The notes under the pieces were generated by a model. The model was not told the origin of the DNA. It ran no database searches and saw only the letters and a list, made by a program, of their open reading frames with translations. Below are positions 1-6,391 of a stretch of DNA of 6,600 bases, in pieces. This stretch comes from an uncultured Desulfovibrio sp. (GTDB lineage: Bacteria; Desulfobacterota; Desulfovibrionia; Desulfovibrionales; Desulfovibrionaceae). Made by a program: the position numbers and the translations under genes. The stretch spans positions 1-6,600 of the forward strand of contig CAMWPE010000138.1 of assembly GCA_947176055.1 (NCBI GenBank). The letters are read 5' to 3'. The first letter of the stretch is position 1; each line of letters begins with the position of its first letter.

Positions 1-195
1 GGTGTATCAATTTTACTCACGGCTTGCTCGCCCATGCTCCGGCTTATCGAAGACGCCAAAAACGAGGGTCGTCTGATAGACGCTACGCAAGGTCGCAAGA
101 CGCGCTCCATAATTATTACAGATTCAAATCATGTAATATTATCCGCGATCCAGGCCGAAACAATAAGCCAGCGCTTCGCGCGGGAGACGAAATGA
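1..195 (+). CDS. DUF370 / RemA-like regulatory protein (5' truncated)
   Basis: This is the last 64 residues of a DUF370 (RemA/YlzA-type) protein, read in frame 1 from the first base to the TGA at 193-195. The visible part carries the family's core: an APM/SPM-like segment, the EDAKNEGRLIDAT stretch, GRKTRS, then IIITDSNHVILSAIQAETI near the C-terminus. Known members are about 80-95 residues long, so roughly 20-25 N-terminal residues lie upstream of the window. In Bacillus, RemA is a DNA-binding regulator of matrix genes; in proteobacteria the role is mostly uncharacterised, but the gene commonly sits between yicC and gmk. Here it precedes gmk with an ATGA overlap (192-195), which fits that arrangement. 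The family call is strong; the function in this organism is inferred only. Confidence 0.85.
   Translation, partial: GVSILLTACSPMLRLIEDAKNEGRLIDATQGRKTRSIIITDSNHVILSAIQAETISQRFARETK
182..186 (+). promoter_or_regulatory. Ribosome binding site of gmk
   Basis: GGGAG lies 5 nt before the ATG at 192, inside the end of the DUF370 gene. It supports the start at 192 rather than the upstream in-frame ATG at 24, whose extra 56 codons are an out-of-frame reading of the DUF370 gene. Confidence 0.7.
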
Positions 196-806
196 ATCGA
201 TCGGGGGTCCTCGTTGTCGTCAGCGCCCCGTCGGGCGCGGGAAAAACAACGCTCTGCTCAATGTTGCGCCGAGATTTTCCCAATATCTATCGTTCCGTGT
301 CCTGCGCCACACGCGCCCCGCGAGAAGGAGAGAAAAATGGAGTCGACTACCTCTTTGTCACCCGCGACGACTTCTCGAAAATGATCGAAGCCAACCGGTT
401 TCTCGAATACGCCGAAGTTCATGGAAATATGTACGGCACTCCCCGGGATCAGGCGGAAGATCACCTCGCCGCCGGTCGCGACGTTTTGCTGGAAGTCGAT
501 GTCAAGGGAGCCGCGAATATAAAAAAATTGTTCCCCGCCGCTAAATTCGCTTTTATCCTGCCTCCCAGCGCGGAAGAGCTTGAAAGACGCTTGCGAAAAC
601 GCGGACTGGACGACGAGGCAAGCGTAAAAAGGAGATTGCGCAACGCCGCGGGCGAGATCGCCCAGGCTCGTTGGTACGACGCGGTAATAATTAACGACGA
701 TCTGCGCCGAGCGTACGACGATCTAAAAAATTTTTATCTCGCTTCCACTCTCGCCCCCTCCCTCCATACTTCGTTTATAGACAAGCTCGCGCGGGATACC
801 GATTGA
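192..806 (+). CDS. gmk: Guanylate kinase
   Basis: Guanylate kinase transfers phosphate from ATP to GMP, giving GDP, in the cytoplasmic purine pathway. The 204 residues match the usual bacterial length of about 205. The P-loop is SAPSGAGKTT at residues 11-20. The GMP-binding segment follows at 35-55, with S37, T40, R41, R44, E47 and the GVDYLF stretch. Further family landmarks are FLEYAEVHGNMYGT (70-83), the DVLLEVDVKGA strand (97-107), the arginine-rich lid RLRKRGLDDE (133-142), RRLRNA (147-152) and IIND (166-169). The start at ATG 192 is chosen because it has a Shine-Dalgarno sequence, because family members begin just before the P-loop strand, and because everything upstream belongs to the DUF370 gene in another frame. 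It overlaps that gene by 4 nt and ends 1 nt before pyrF, so co-transcription is likely. Confidence 0.97.
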   Translation: MNRSGVLVVVSAPSGAGKTTLCSMLRRDFPNIYRSVSCATRAPREGEKNGVDYLFVTRDDFSKMIEANRFLEYAEVHGNMYGTPRDQAEDHLAAGRDVLLEVDVKGAANIKKLFPAAKFAFILPPSAEELERRLRKRGLDDEASVKRRLRNAAGEIAQARWYDAVIINDDLRRAYDDLKNFYLASTLAPSLHTSFIDKLARDTD

Positions 807-807
807 T

Positions 808-1491
808 ATGGCTTCGTTAATAGTCGCGCTGGACACGCCCTATCCGGATAAGGCGCTCAATCTCGCCTCCTCCCTGTCGGGTATCGTCGATTGGTTCAAA
901 GTTGGTCTGGAGCTGTTTATTTCAGCCGGCCCGGATATCGTAAGGGAATTAAAGAAGCGCGACTTTCGCGTTTTTCTCGATCTAAAATTTTACGATATCC
1001 CCCACACCGTTGAGGGAGCCGTGAGAGCGGCCCTGAAATACGGCGCGGACATGATGACCATCCATTGTCAGGGCGGAGCGAGGATGTGCGAGGCCGCGCG
1101 GCGCGTAATAGTCGAACAGGCAAGCCCCTGCCTTTTAATCGGCGTGACCGCTCTTACCAGCTTCGCGCGAGGCGAAATGCCCGGAATTGACCTTCCCCCT
1201 TCGGAGTTCGCGTTATCCCTGGCTCGCGACGCGTGGAAATGGGGCCTGGACGGCGTCGTGTGCTCCGGCCGGGAAGCCGCGGCCATAAAAACCTGTTTGC
1301 CGGCTTTTATCCGCGTGTGTCCCGGCGTCAGACTGGAGCCTGCCGCGGACGATCAAAGACGCTCTGTCACGCCGCGCGAGGCCGTCGAAGCCGGAGCGGA
1401 TTACATCGTGGTAGGACGTCCCGTTTGCGAGGCGGATGACGCCGCGAAGGCGGCGGCGCGTATCCGCGACGCGATGAATGGCAATTTATAA
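808..1491 (+). CDS. pyrF: Orotidine 5'-phosphate decarboxylase
   Basis: This enzyme decarboxylates OMP to UMP, the last step of de novo pyrimidine synthesis. The 227-residue TIM-barrel protein is of normal length for the bacterial type 1 family. The substrate and catalytic residues are visible: D9 in VALD, K31 in FKVGLEL, then DLKFYDIPHTV at 58-68, giving the catalytic Asp-Lys-x-x-Asp set D58, K60 and D63. Later landmarks are the TIHCQGG strand (84-90), VTALTS (113-118), CSGRE (152-156), PGVR (172-175), DDQRR (181-185), and the phosphate-binding VVGRPV at 201-206. It starts 1 nt after the gmk stop with only a weak GGGA upstream, so translation is probably coupled to gmk. No key residue looks missing. 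Confidence 0.97.
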   Translation: MASLIVALDTPYPDKALNLASSLSGIVDWFKVGLELFISAGPDIVRELKKRDFRVFLDLKFYDIPHTVEGAVRAALKYGADMMTIHCQGGARMCEAARRVIVEQASPCLLIGVTALTSFARGEMPGIDLPPSEFALSLARDAWKWGLDGVVCSGREAAAIKTCLPAFIRVCPGVRLEPAADDQRRSVTPREAVEAGADYIVVGRPVCEADDAAKAAARIRDAMNGNL

Positions 1492-1498
1492 TATATAC

Positions 1499-1503
1499 GG
1501 GGA
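1499..1503 (+). promoter_or_regulatory. Ribosome binding site of the TPR gene
   Basis: GGGGA precedes the ATG at 1510 by 6 nt, across an A-tract, in the 18-nt gap after pyrF. It favours this start over the overlapping +1 frame ATG at 1478. Confidence 0.65.
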
Positions 1504-1509
1504 AAAAAA

Positions 1510-2331
1510 ATGTCGCAATCAACGTCGCGCGACGGCAAATCCGATATCAAGGGAGTTTTCTCCACACAGGAAATCCGCAAGGTGGGGACAGGAACCACCA
1601 CGCGCAAGACCGTCCAAAAAACATTCTGGTTTGTCGAGCAAAAAGGCGACGAAATCGAATGCCAGCCGCTCAACCCCAATTATGTGCCAAGCGGACCCAA
1701 ACGCAAGATTACCATGGAGGAACTCATCGCCAAATTTTCCCCGGAGCCGGAATTTTATCAAATGTCCGTGTATCCAAGGATGAAAGACTTGAATCAGACT
1801 ATTTCAAGCGCCGACTCGCATCGCGAAAAAGGCGAAAACTTCGCGGCGGAATACGAATATTCCCGCGCGCTCAAAGTCGATGAGGAAAATGTGCGCGCCA
1901 ATTTAGGCATCGGCATCACCTATATGGAGCGCGGCGAGCTGGAAAAAGCGGAAAATATTTTCGAACGGCTCGTCAAACTGGAGAGCGCGTTCGAATCCGA
2001 ACATAAGCATTTGTTCAACGAGTTTGGTATTAATCTGCGCAAAAACAAAATGCTCAAACAGGCGGTTGAATACTATAAAAAAGCCATAGAGCTAAGCGAA
2101 AACGACGAAAACCTGCGCGCCAATCTCGCCCGCGCTCTCCTGGAGGCCAAAGATATCGACGGTTGCCTGGAACAGCTTTTTAAAGCGCTTGAATTGGCTC
2201 CGGCGCATCCTGTCTCGTTAAAATTCCTCGACTGGATGGAGCGGAAATCACTGATACCGGACGAAAAAATCGAACAGGCAAGGGTCTATCTCGCCGGCTA
2301 TTCCGATGGCAAAGACGCGGACGCTCAGTGA
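1510..2331 (+). CDS. Tetratricopeptide repeat protein with conserved N-terminal segment
   Basis: This is a 273-residue soluble protein with no signal peptide or membrane segment. Residues 1-90 form a non-TPR region, polar and basic, with GVFSTQEIRKVGTGTTTRKT (15-34) followed by KTFWFVEQKGDEIECQPLN and NYVPSGPKR. From about residue 93 the sequence is helical TPR: roughly 93-126, 127-160, 166-199 and 200-233, with typical small/large patterns such as LRANLARALLEAKDIDGCLEQLFKALELAPAHP. A charged tail follows to residue 273. TPRs usually bind partner proteins, so an adaptor role in the cytoplasm is inferred; no catalytic motif is visible. I recall similar N-termini in Desulfovibrio TPR proteins, from memory only. 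The gene sits 18 nt after pyrF and overlaps recJ by 4 nt (GTGA), so it probably belongs to the same transcript. Confidence 0.88.
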   Translation: MSQSTSRDGKSDIKGVFSTQEIRKVGTGTTTRKTVQKTFWFVEQKGDEIECQPLNPNYVPSGPKRKITMEELIAKFSPEPEFYQMSVYPRMKDLNQTISSADSHREKGENFAAEYEYSRALKVDEENVRANLGIGITYMERGELEKAENIFERLVKLESAFESEHKHLFNEFGINLRKNKMLKQAVEYYKKAIELSENDENLRANLARALLEAKDIDGCLEQLFKALELAPAHPVSLKFLDWMERKSLIPDEKIEQARVYLAGYSDGKDADAQ

Positions 2332-4052
2332 GACAGTGGACACTTCCCGAATTGCCCCCCATTCCGGACGCGGAAAATCTGGCCTCGTATTTGGATATTT
2401 CGCCCCTTTTTCTCTCCGTGCTATGGCGCAGGGGGTTGCGCTCCCGCGAAGCGATCGATAACTACCTTAACGCGCGTCTGGGCAATCTTACCCGTCCCGA
2501 ACTGTGGCCGCTTATCCCACAGGCCGCTGAAAAACTTGTGAGCAAAATCCGGAAAGGCGCGAAGATCGCTGTCTGGGGCGATTACGATGTGGACGGCGTC
2601 ACATCGACAACCCTGGTTCTCGATGTGTTCGAGGCCCACGGTATTGAACCGGTTCCTTATCTTCCAGACCGATTAAAAGAAGGTTACGGCTTAAACATAA
2701 AAGGCATCGAGGATCTCGCTTCGCGGGGTTGCGATGTCCTCCTCACCGTGGATTGCGGCATAGGCAATAACGAAGCCGTAAAAAGAGCCCGGGAACTGGG
2801 TATGTCGGTCTTTGTCAGCGATCATCACCTCCCGCCGGGGAACTTGCCCGAAGCGACGGCCATCGTCGATCCGCGCGTGGCCGCCGGTTCCCCCTGGCCT
2901 TGCGAAGATCTCGCCGGCGTGGGCGTGGCATTCTATTTCATGGCCGCGGTCAACAATCTTCTTTCCGCTTCCAGCGGCCGGCGTTACCAGATGGACGAGG
3001 CGCTCGATCTGGTGGCTCTCGGCACAATCGCGGATATTATGACCCTTTCGGGGGAAAACAGGATTCTGACGCGCGGAGGTTTAAACAAGCTTGCCAAATC
3101 GGCTCGCCCAGGCGTAAACGCCCTTAAGACTGTTAGCGGATTAACCCTTGGCGCGGAAATAAACAGCCAGGAAGTGGGCTTCAGGCTCGCGCCGCGCATT
3201 AACGCAGCGGGGAGGATGGGTCATCCCGGAATAGCCTTAAAACTATTGCGCGGCAAGGATCCGCAAGAGGCCGCTATTCTGGCCGCGAAACTTGACGAAT
3301 ACAACACCAAACGCAAACTGGAAGAGGAGAGAATTTTCGGGCAGGCCAGCGAACAGGCCGAAACTTTGCTGGAACGCGATAATTTATCCTCCCTGGTCCT
3401 CGCGGGCGAGGATTGGCATCCCGGCGTTGTGGGCATCGTCGCCTCTAAGATTGTCGAAGCATTCAATATGCCGGCGATTATCCTTTATGAAACCGGAGAC
3501 CGTCTTAAAGGCTCCGGCCGATCCCTGCCGCCTTTCGACCTCTATCAAGGATTGAAAAAATGCGAATCTTGTCTGACGGGCTTCGGCGGTCATAAGCAAG
3601 CCGCGGGCGTGAGCCTTCTCCGGCATAATCTGGATAATTTCCGGAGGATTTTTTCGGACGTTGTCCGCGAGGAGCTGGGCGATAAACCTCCGCTTCAAGA
3701 TCTCATTCTGGCGGGCGAACTTAATTTCGCGGAAGCTAGCGACGCCGCTTTTCTAAAAGAACTCCAGCTTATGGAGCCGTACGGTCCGGGCAACGAGGAG
3801 CCTGTTTTTGTCTCGCCCCCTCTTCAAATCGCCGAAATTAAATCCCTGGGTCGCGGCGGCAAACACGTCCGCCTAAAATTACGGGATGGCGAAAGCGACA
3901 CGACTCTGGACGCCAAAGCTTGGGGCATGGGCGCCGAATTCCCCCGGGGGATGGAAAAATCGATGATCCGGATCGCCTACACGCCAAGAATCGATAATTA
4001 TCGCGGCATTCCGGAAATAGATATCGGCATAAAAGACTGGAAAAAAATTTGA
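2328..4052 (+). CDS. recJ: Single-stranded-DNA-specific exonuclease RecJ
   Basis: RecJ is a 5'-3' single-strand DNA exonuclease used in recombination, mismatch and base-excision repair. The 574 residues match the usual length (E. coli RecJ is about 577). The metal-binding DHH-superfamily motifs are in order: DYDVDG at 85-90, VDCGIG at 141-146, SDHHLP at 164-169 and LGTIADI at 231-237. The second catalytic half has RLAPRINAAGRMGHP (286-300), the DHHA1 part has WHPGVVGIVASKI (363-375), GSGRSLPPFD (395-404) and GFGGHKQAAG (418-427), and the C-terminal OB-like domain starts near PYGPGNEEPVF (484-494). All expected catalytic Asp and His residues are present. The start is GTG at 2328, overlapping the TPR stop as GTGA; no strong Shine-Dalgarno is present, so translational coupling is likely. 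Confidence 0.97.
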   Translation: MRQWTLPELPPIPDAENLASYLDISPLFLSVLWRRGLRSREAIDNYLNARLGNLTRPELWPLIPQAAEKLVSKIRKGAKIAVWGDYDVDGVTSTTLVLDVFEAHGIEPVPYLPDRLKEGYGLNIKGIEDLASRGCDVLLTVDCGIGNNEAVKRARELGMSVFVSDHHLPPGNLPEATAIVDPRVAAGSPWPCEDLAGVGVAFYFMAAVNNLLSASSGRRYQMDEALDLVALGTIADIMTLSGENRILTRGGLNKLAKSARPGVNALKTVSGLTLGAEINSQEVGFRLAPRINAAGRMGHPGIALKLLRGKDPQEAAILAAKLDEYNTKRKLEEERIFGQASEQAETLLERDNLSSLVLAGEDWHPGVVGIVASKIVEAFNMPAIILYETGDRLKGSGRSLPPFDLYQGLKKCESCLTGFGGHKQAAGVSLLRHNLDNFRRIFSDVVREELGDKPPLQDLILAGELNFAEASDAAFLKELQLMEPYGPGNEEPVFVSPPLQIAEIKSLGRGGKHVRLKLRDGESDTTLDAKAWGMGAEFPRGMEKSMIRIAYTPRIDNYRGIPEIDIGIKDWKKI

Positions 4053-4111
4053 GCGCGCCCCGTTCGCGATATTTCACGGAAAGTTTTAGCGACCATTTTG
4101 TACGTCGTAAA

Positions 4112-4194
4112 CGTCGCGAGCGCTTCGCTATTTCGCGGTCTTGTCCCCATAGCGCGTCGCGATTAAAAAATTTCGCGCGCCATGGGCGTCGCGA
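4112..4194 (+). repeat. Three direct copies of the octamer CGTCGCGA
   Basis: Exact copies lie at 4112-4119, 4155-4162 and 4187-4194, with start-to-start spacings of 43 and 32 nt. A fourth near copy with one inserted G (CGTCGGCGA) is at 4219-4227. The octamer contains the palindrome TCGCGA, and the third copy is part of the perfect 10-bp palindrome CGTCGCGACG at 4187-4196. These could be protein-binding sites or remnants of a short interspersed repeat; no function is established. Confidence 0.6.
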
Positions 4195-4213
4195 CGCGCG
4201 AAGCCGGGACCGC
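4135..4213. repeat. Nested inverted repeats (possible large hairpin)
   Basis: The outer arms GCGGTC (4135-4140) and GACCGC (4208-4213) flank the inner arms GCGCGTCGCGA (4152-4162) and TCGCGACGCGC (4189-4199), an 11-bp perfect match separated by 26 nt. A few G-U and G-C pairs continue inward from the outer stem (4141-4143 with 4205-4207). A competing short stem pairs CGCGA (4158-4162) with TCGCG (4173-4177). No U-tract follows on either strand, so this is not a classic intrinsic terminator. It could be an RNA structure, a REP-like element or a binding site. Confidence 0.6.
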
Positions 4214-4273
4214 CATAACGTCGGCGACAATATCGCTCAATGGAAAATATCTCGCCGTTAAGGGATAATTTCA

Positions 4274-4291
4274 AGCGAAATTCGCTATAAT
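4274..4291 (+). promoter_or_regulatory. Candidate promoter -10 box with overlapping inverted repeat
   Basis: A perfect TATAAT lies at 4286-4291, giving a start site near 4298 and a leader of about 67 nt before the ATG at 4365. No good -35 hexamer sits 16-18 nt upstream, so the promoter may be activator-dependent or weak. The inverted repeat AGCGAA (4274-4279), A, TTCGCT (4281-4286) abuts and shares one base with the -10 box, a position suited to a repressor. The ATTCGC half is repeated at 4292-4297, on the other side of the box. Confidence 0.45.
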
Positions 4292-4352
4292 ATTCGCGAT
4301 GCTTTGTTTTAGTCGTTTAGGCAATAAGAGTAAGGAACAATTTAACAAAATA

Positions 4353-4356
4353 AAGG
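4353..4356 (+). promoter_or_regulatory. Ribosome binding site deciding the start at 4365
   Basis: AAGG (within TAAAGG) ends 8 nt before ATG 4365. The in-frame ATG at 4299 has no Shine-Dalgarno, overlaps the expected transcription start, and would put a polar 22-residue leader before the signal peptide, so 4365 is preferred. Confidence 0.6.
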
Positions 4357-4364
4357 CGATTCCT

Positions 4365-4859
4365 ATGAAAACGCGCTCTCTTGTTCTATCGCCGCTTTTG
4401 GCGCTTATTCTTACGACCGCGCCGCTCGCGGCGACTACGGTTCCCGAAACCGCGCGACCTGGTCAGCCCGCGCTTGACGCGCCGCAAAAAACAGTTGATC
4501 GGGCCACGGGCATAAGGGTGATAAGCGACGGCTCCGACACCATCGGCGCCAGACTGGCCACGCGTCTGCGCGAGCGCTTCAATCAAAGCAGTCTCTTTAA
4601 ATTAAATTCCGAGGAAGACAAGGATGCCCCGGAACTCCGCCTGCTCCTGACTACCGCGCCCGAATTTCCCAGCCGTCCCAGCGTGGGTTCCATATATGGA
4701 GTTTGCTGGGTATTCAGCCAGGGCAAAGGTTATTTAAGCTTTCTTCTCGCCCGCGAAATAGGCACGGTTAATTCCGATGATCTCGACGGTATAGTCGATA
4801 AGTTAGTCGATAGGACGGACGGCATAGCGGCGAAATACGCCAATCTATGGAAGCAATAG
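4365..4859 (+). CDS. Sec-exported protein of unknown function
   Basis: This 164-residue protein is not one I can assign to a named family. Its first 23 residues are a typical Sec signal peptide: MKTR, a hydrophobic core LVLSPLLALILTTAPLA, and a likely cleavage site at about residue 22-23. There is no lipobox cysteine, so a soluble periplasmic protein is expected. The mature part begins with a polar Pro/Ala/Thr-rich linker (24-45), then an alpha/beta-like domain: IRVISDGSDTIGARLATRLRERF (50-72), a LRLLLTT strand (91-97), SVGSIYGVCWVF (106-117), LSFLLAREIGTV (124-135) and a C-terminal helix DDLDGIVDKLVDRTDGIAAKYANLW. The only cysteine is C114. The downstream ASKHA gene starts inside its last codons (13-nt overlap), so the two are almost surely co-expressed, though one product is exported and the other is cytoplasmic. 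Confidence 0.8.
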   Translation: MKTRSLVLSPLLALILTTAPLAATTVPETARPGQPALDAPQKTVDRATGIRVISDGSDTIGARLATRLRERFNQSSLFKLNSEEDKDAPELRLLLTTAPEFPSRPSVGSIYGVCWVFSQGKGYLSFLLAREIGTVNSDDLDGIVDKLVDRTDGIAAKYANLWKQ

Positions 4860-6391
4860 CCCGCCTGACGCTTAAAAATCTGGAAAACCCGGAAGAATCC
4901 ATCCTGATCGGCGCCGCGAAAGGCGACGTGTTATCCCGCGCCGTCTGGCTTTCCGGCCGCGTCTCTCCCATTCCCCTCTGCGGCGGCCTGGCTCTGTGCG
5001 GGAATTGCCGGGCGCTCTTTCCTTCCGCGCCGCCTCCCCTCCCGGCGGATATAAAATTTTTCAAGGCGGAGGAACTGGAGGAGGGATGGCGACTTACTTG
5101 TCGCCGCCGCGTGGAAAAAGACGAGACCATCTATCTGCCTCCTGTCAGTTTCAGGAGACCGTCCGCGGATATAGCTGTCGGCGCGCGGGGCTCTTGCGCT
5201 CTTGGAATCGACCTGGGCACCACCAACATAGAATGGAGAGCGGTCGCGAACAAAACTGCCGTCGCTTCCGGAAAAACATTAAATCCCCAGGCTGGCGCCG
5301 GCTCCGATTGCGTTTCGCGACTGGACGTCGCCAGTATCCCCTGTTCCGTTCTCGCCGATCTCGCCCTGGCCGAAATTGGCTCCATTGTCTCGGCCCTTGA
5401 AAAAAAAGGAGCCTTCCCCGCCATGCTCTGCGTCGCGGCCAATACAGTAATGACGGAAATATTGCTACGGAAGGATGTTTCGGGTTTGCGGGCCGCGCCT
5501 TATACTCTGGCTTACCAGGGCGGCGAAATTATAAATCTGGAACTTCTGGACGGCGTTTACCGAACCGTCATTCCTCCTTTAATCGCCCCATTTGTCGGCG
5601 GCGACGCCGCGTGCGCCGCGCTCTCCTGCGCCGCCGCGGCCTATCCGCGTCCCATGCTGATCGCCGATCTGGGCACCAACGCCGAATTTCTGCTACTCAA
5701 GGAAAACGACGAGCTGTTCGCAACCAGCGTTCCCATGGGGCCCGCTTTCGAAGGCGTTGGGCCGTCCGGCGGAGCGATGGCCGGTCCCGGAGTAGTCGTC
5801 TCCTATTCCATTTCGCCGGCGGGGTTGAAAGAAACGTTATACGCGCCGGGAGCGACCGCCGCCATAGGCGCGACTGGATATCTTTCCCTGCTGGCCATTC
5901 TTTCCCGAATCGGCGCTATGGATGACTCCGGCCGCTTTGTCGCCTCATCGCCGTTGGCGCGAAACATGGCGAAATATATATTTCCGGAAAACGATTTTAG
6001 CCGCGCGCGGCTTCCTCGCGACCTGGAGCTGTGGCCGGAGGATGTCGAGCTTTTATTGAAAGCCAAAGCCGCCTTCAGTCTGGCCATAAAGAAGCTCCTC
6101 TCCTTCGCGCGCCTCTCTCCCAGCGATATTAACTCTTTCTGTCTGGCCGGAGCTTTGGGGGGCGCCGCGAACATAGCGGATCTCATTGAGCTAGGCTTCG
6201 CGCCGGCGTCTTTCGAAGACCGGACGATAGTCGTAGGGAACGCGGCGCTCGATGGAGCCGCGTTGCTGGCAATGGAACCCGGACGCCTCGATTATCTCGC
6301 CCGGATTCGCGCCGGAGCCCGGGTTCTTCCCCTCGCCGAAGACAAAGATTTTCTCAACGCTTATCTCTCCGAAATGCGCTGGTTATATTGA
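4847..6391 (+). CDS. [2Fe-2S] ferredoxin-ASKHA ATPase, RACE-like (DUF4445), short form
   Basis: Proteins of this type use ATP and an iron-sulfur cluster to reduce inactive Co(II) corrinoid cofactors back to Co(I) in corrinoid-dependent methyltransferases. The N-terminal domain (1-100) has cysteines C45, C51, C54 and C85, spaced C-x5-C-x2-C-x30-C, as in [2Fe-2S] ferredoxins. The ASKHA domain has the phosphate-1 motif GIDLGTTNIEW (120-130), the ANTVMTEILL segment (198-207), PFVGGDAA (248-255), phosphate-2 ADLGTNAEF (273-281), GPAFEGVGPSGGAMAGPG (298-315) and the adenosine motif CLAGALGGAANIADL (432-446), ending with VGNAALDGAALLA. At 514 residues it is about 100 shorter than typical RACE proteins of 600-650, because the ASKHA part starts only about 35 residues after the last cluster cysteine, without the usual linker/middle domain. 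No corrinoid protein is nearby, so the target is unknown. The start overlaps the previous gene by 13 nt, with no clear Shine-Dalgarno. Confidence 0.88.
   Translation: MEAIARLTLKNLENPEESILIGAAKGDVLSRAVWLSGRVSPIPLCGGLALCGNCRALFPSAPPPLPADIKFFKAEELEEGWRLTCRRRVEKDETIYLPPVSFRRPSADIAVGARGSCALGIDLGTTNIEWRAVANKTAVASGKTLNPQAGAGSDCVSRLDVASIPCSVLADLALAEIGSIVSALEKKGAFPAMLCVAANTVMTEILLRKDVSGLRAAPYTLAYQGGEIINLELLDGVYRTVIPPLIAPFVGGDAACAALSCAAAAYPRPMLIADLGTNAEFLLLKENDELFATSVPMGPAFEGVGPSGGAMAGPGVVVSYSISPAGLKETLYAPGATAAIGATGYLSLLAILSRIGAMDDSGRFVASSPLARNMAKYIFPENDFSRARLPRDLELWPEDVELLLKAKAAFSLAIKKLLSFARLSPSDINSFCLAGALGGAANIADLIELGFAPASFEDRTIVVGNAALDGAALLAMEPGRLDYLARIRAGARVLPLAEDKDFLNAYLSEMRWLY

Larger units (their letters stand above)
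4053..4364. other. Intergenic region between recJ and the exported-protein gene
   Basis: About 312 nt without a supported gene. The left part (4087-4227) is rich in CG-containing inverted repeats and CGTCGCGA octamers; the right part (4268-4364) is AT-rich and holds a TATAAT box and a probable 5' leader. A reading frame opening with TTG at 4049 runs to 4261 but gives an arginine-rich, low-complexity product with no recognisable domain and no Shine-Dalgarno, so I do not call it. No hairpin followed by a T-tract was found, so where the recJ transcript ends is unclear. A small RNA here cannot be excluded but is not supported by any family I recognise. Confidence 0.7.

Noticed and set aside
24..191. 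N-terminal extension of guanylate kinase by 56 residues from an upstream ATG
   Set aside because: The extra residues are a different-frame reading of the DUF370 gene, low in recognisable structure, while ATG 192 has a Shine-Dalgarno and matches the family's usual length.
1487..1492. TATAAT between pyrF and the TPR gene as an internal promoter
   Set aside because: No -35-like hexamer at the proper distance, and the box overlaps the pyrF stop codon in an AT-rich gap; probably chance.
4135..4213. Rho-independent terminator for recJ
   Set aside because: The stem is strong but the loop is long and no T-tract follows on either strand.
3838..4230. Minus-strand 130-residue frame across the recJ end and the spacer
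   Set aside because: It overlaps the well-supported RecJ C-terminus for over 200 nt and its product is arginine-rich with no domain; a shadow of the coding strand.
4049..4261. Possible small arginine-rich protein starting with TTG at the recJ stop
   Set aside because: No Shine-Dalgarno, no recognisable domain, and its composition simply follows the CG-rich repeats beneath it.
4299..4364. Longer start for the exported protein at ATG 4299
   Set aside because: It would sit at the predicted transcription start, lacks a ribosome binding site and would place a polar leader ahead of an otherwise standard signal peptide.
5803..6186. Minus-strand 127-residue frame inside the ASKHA gene
   Set aside because: Entirely inside a gene with intact motifs; typical antisense frame of GC-rich codons.
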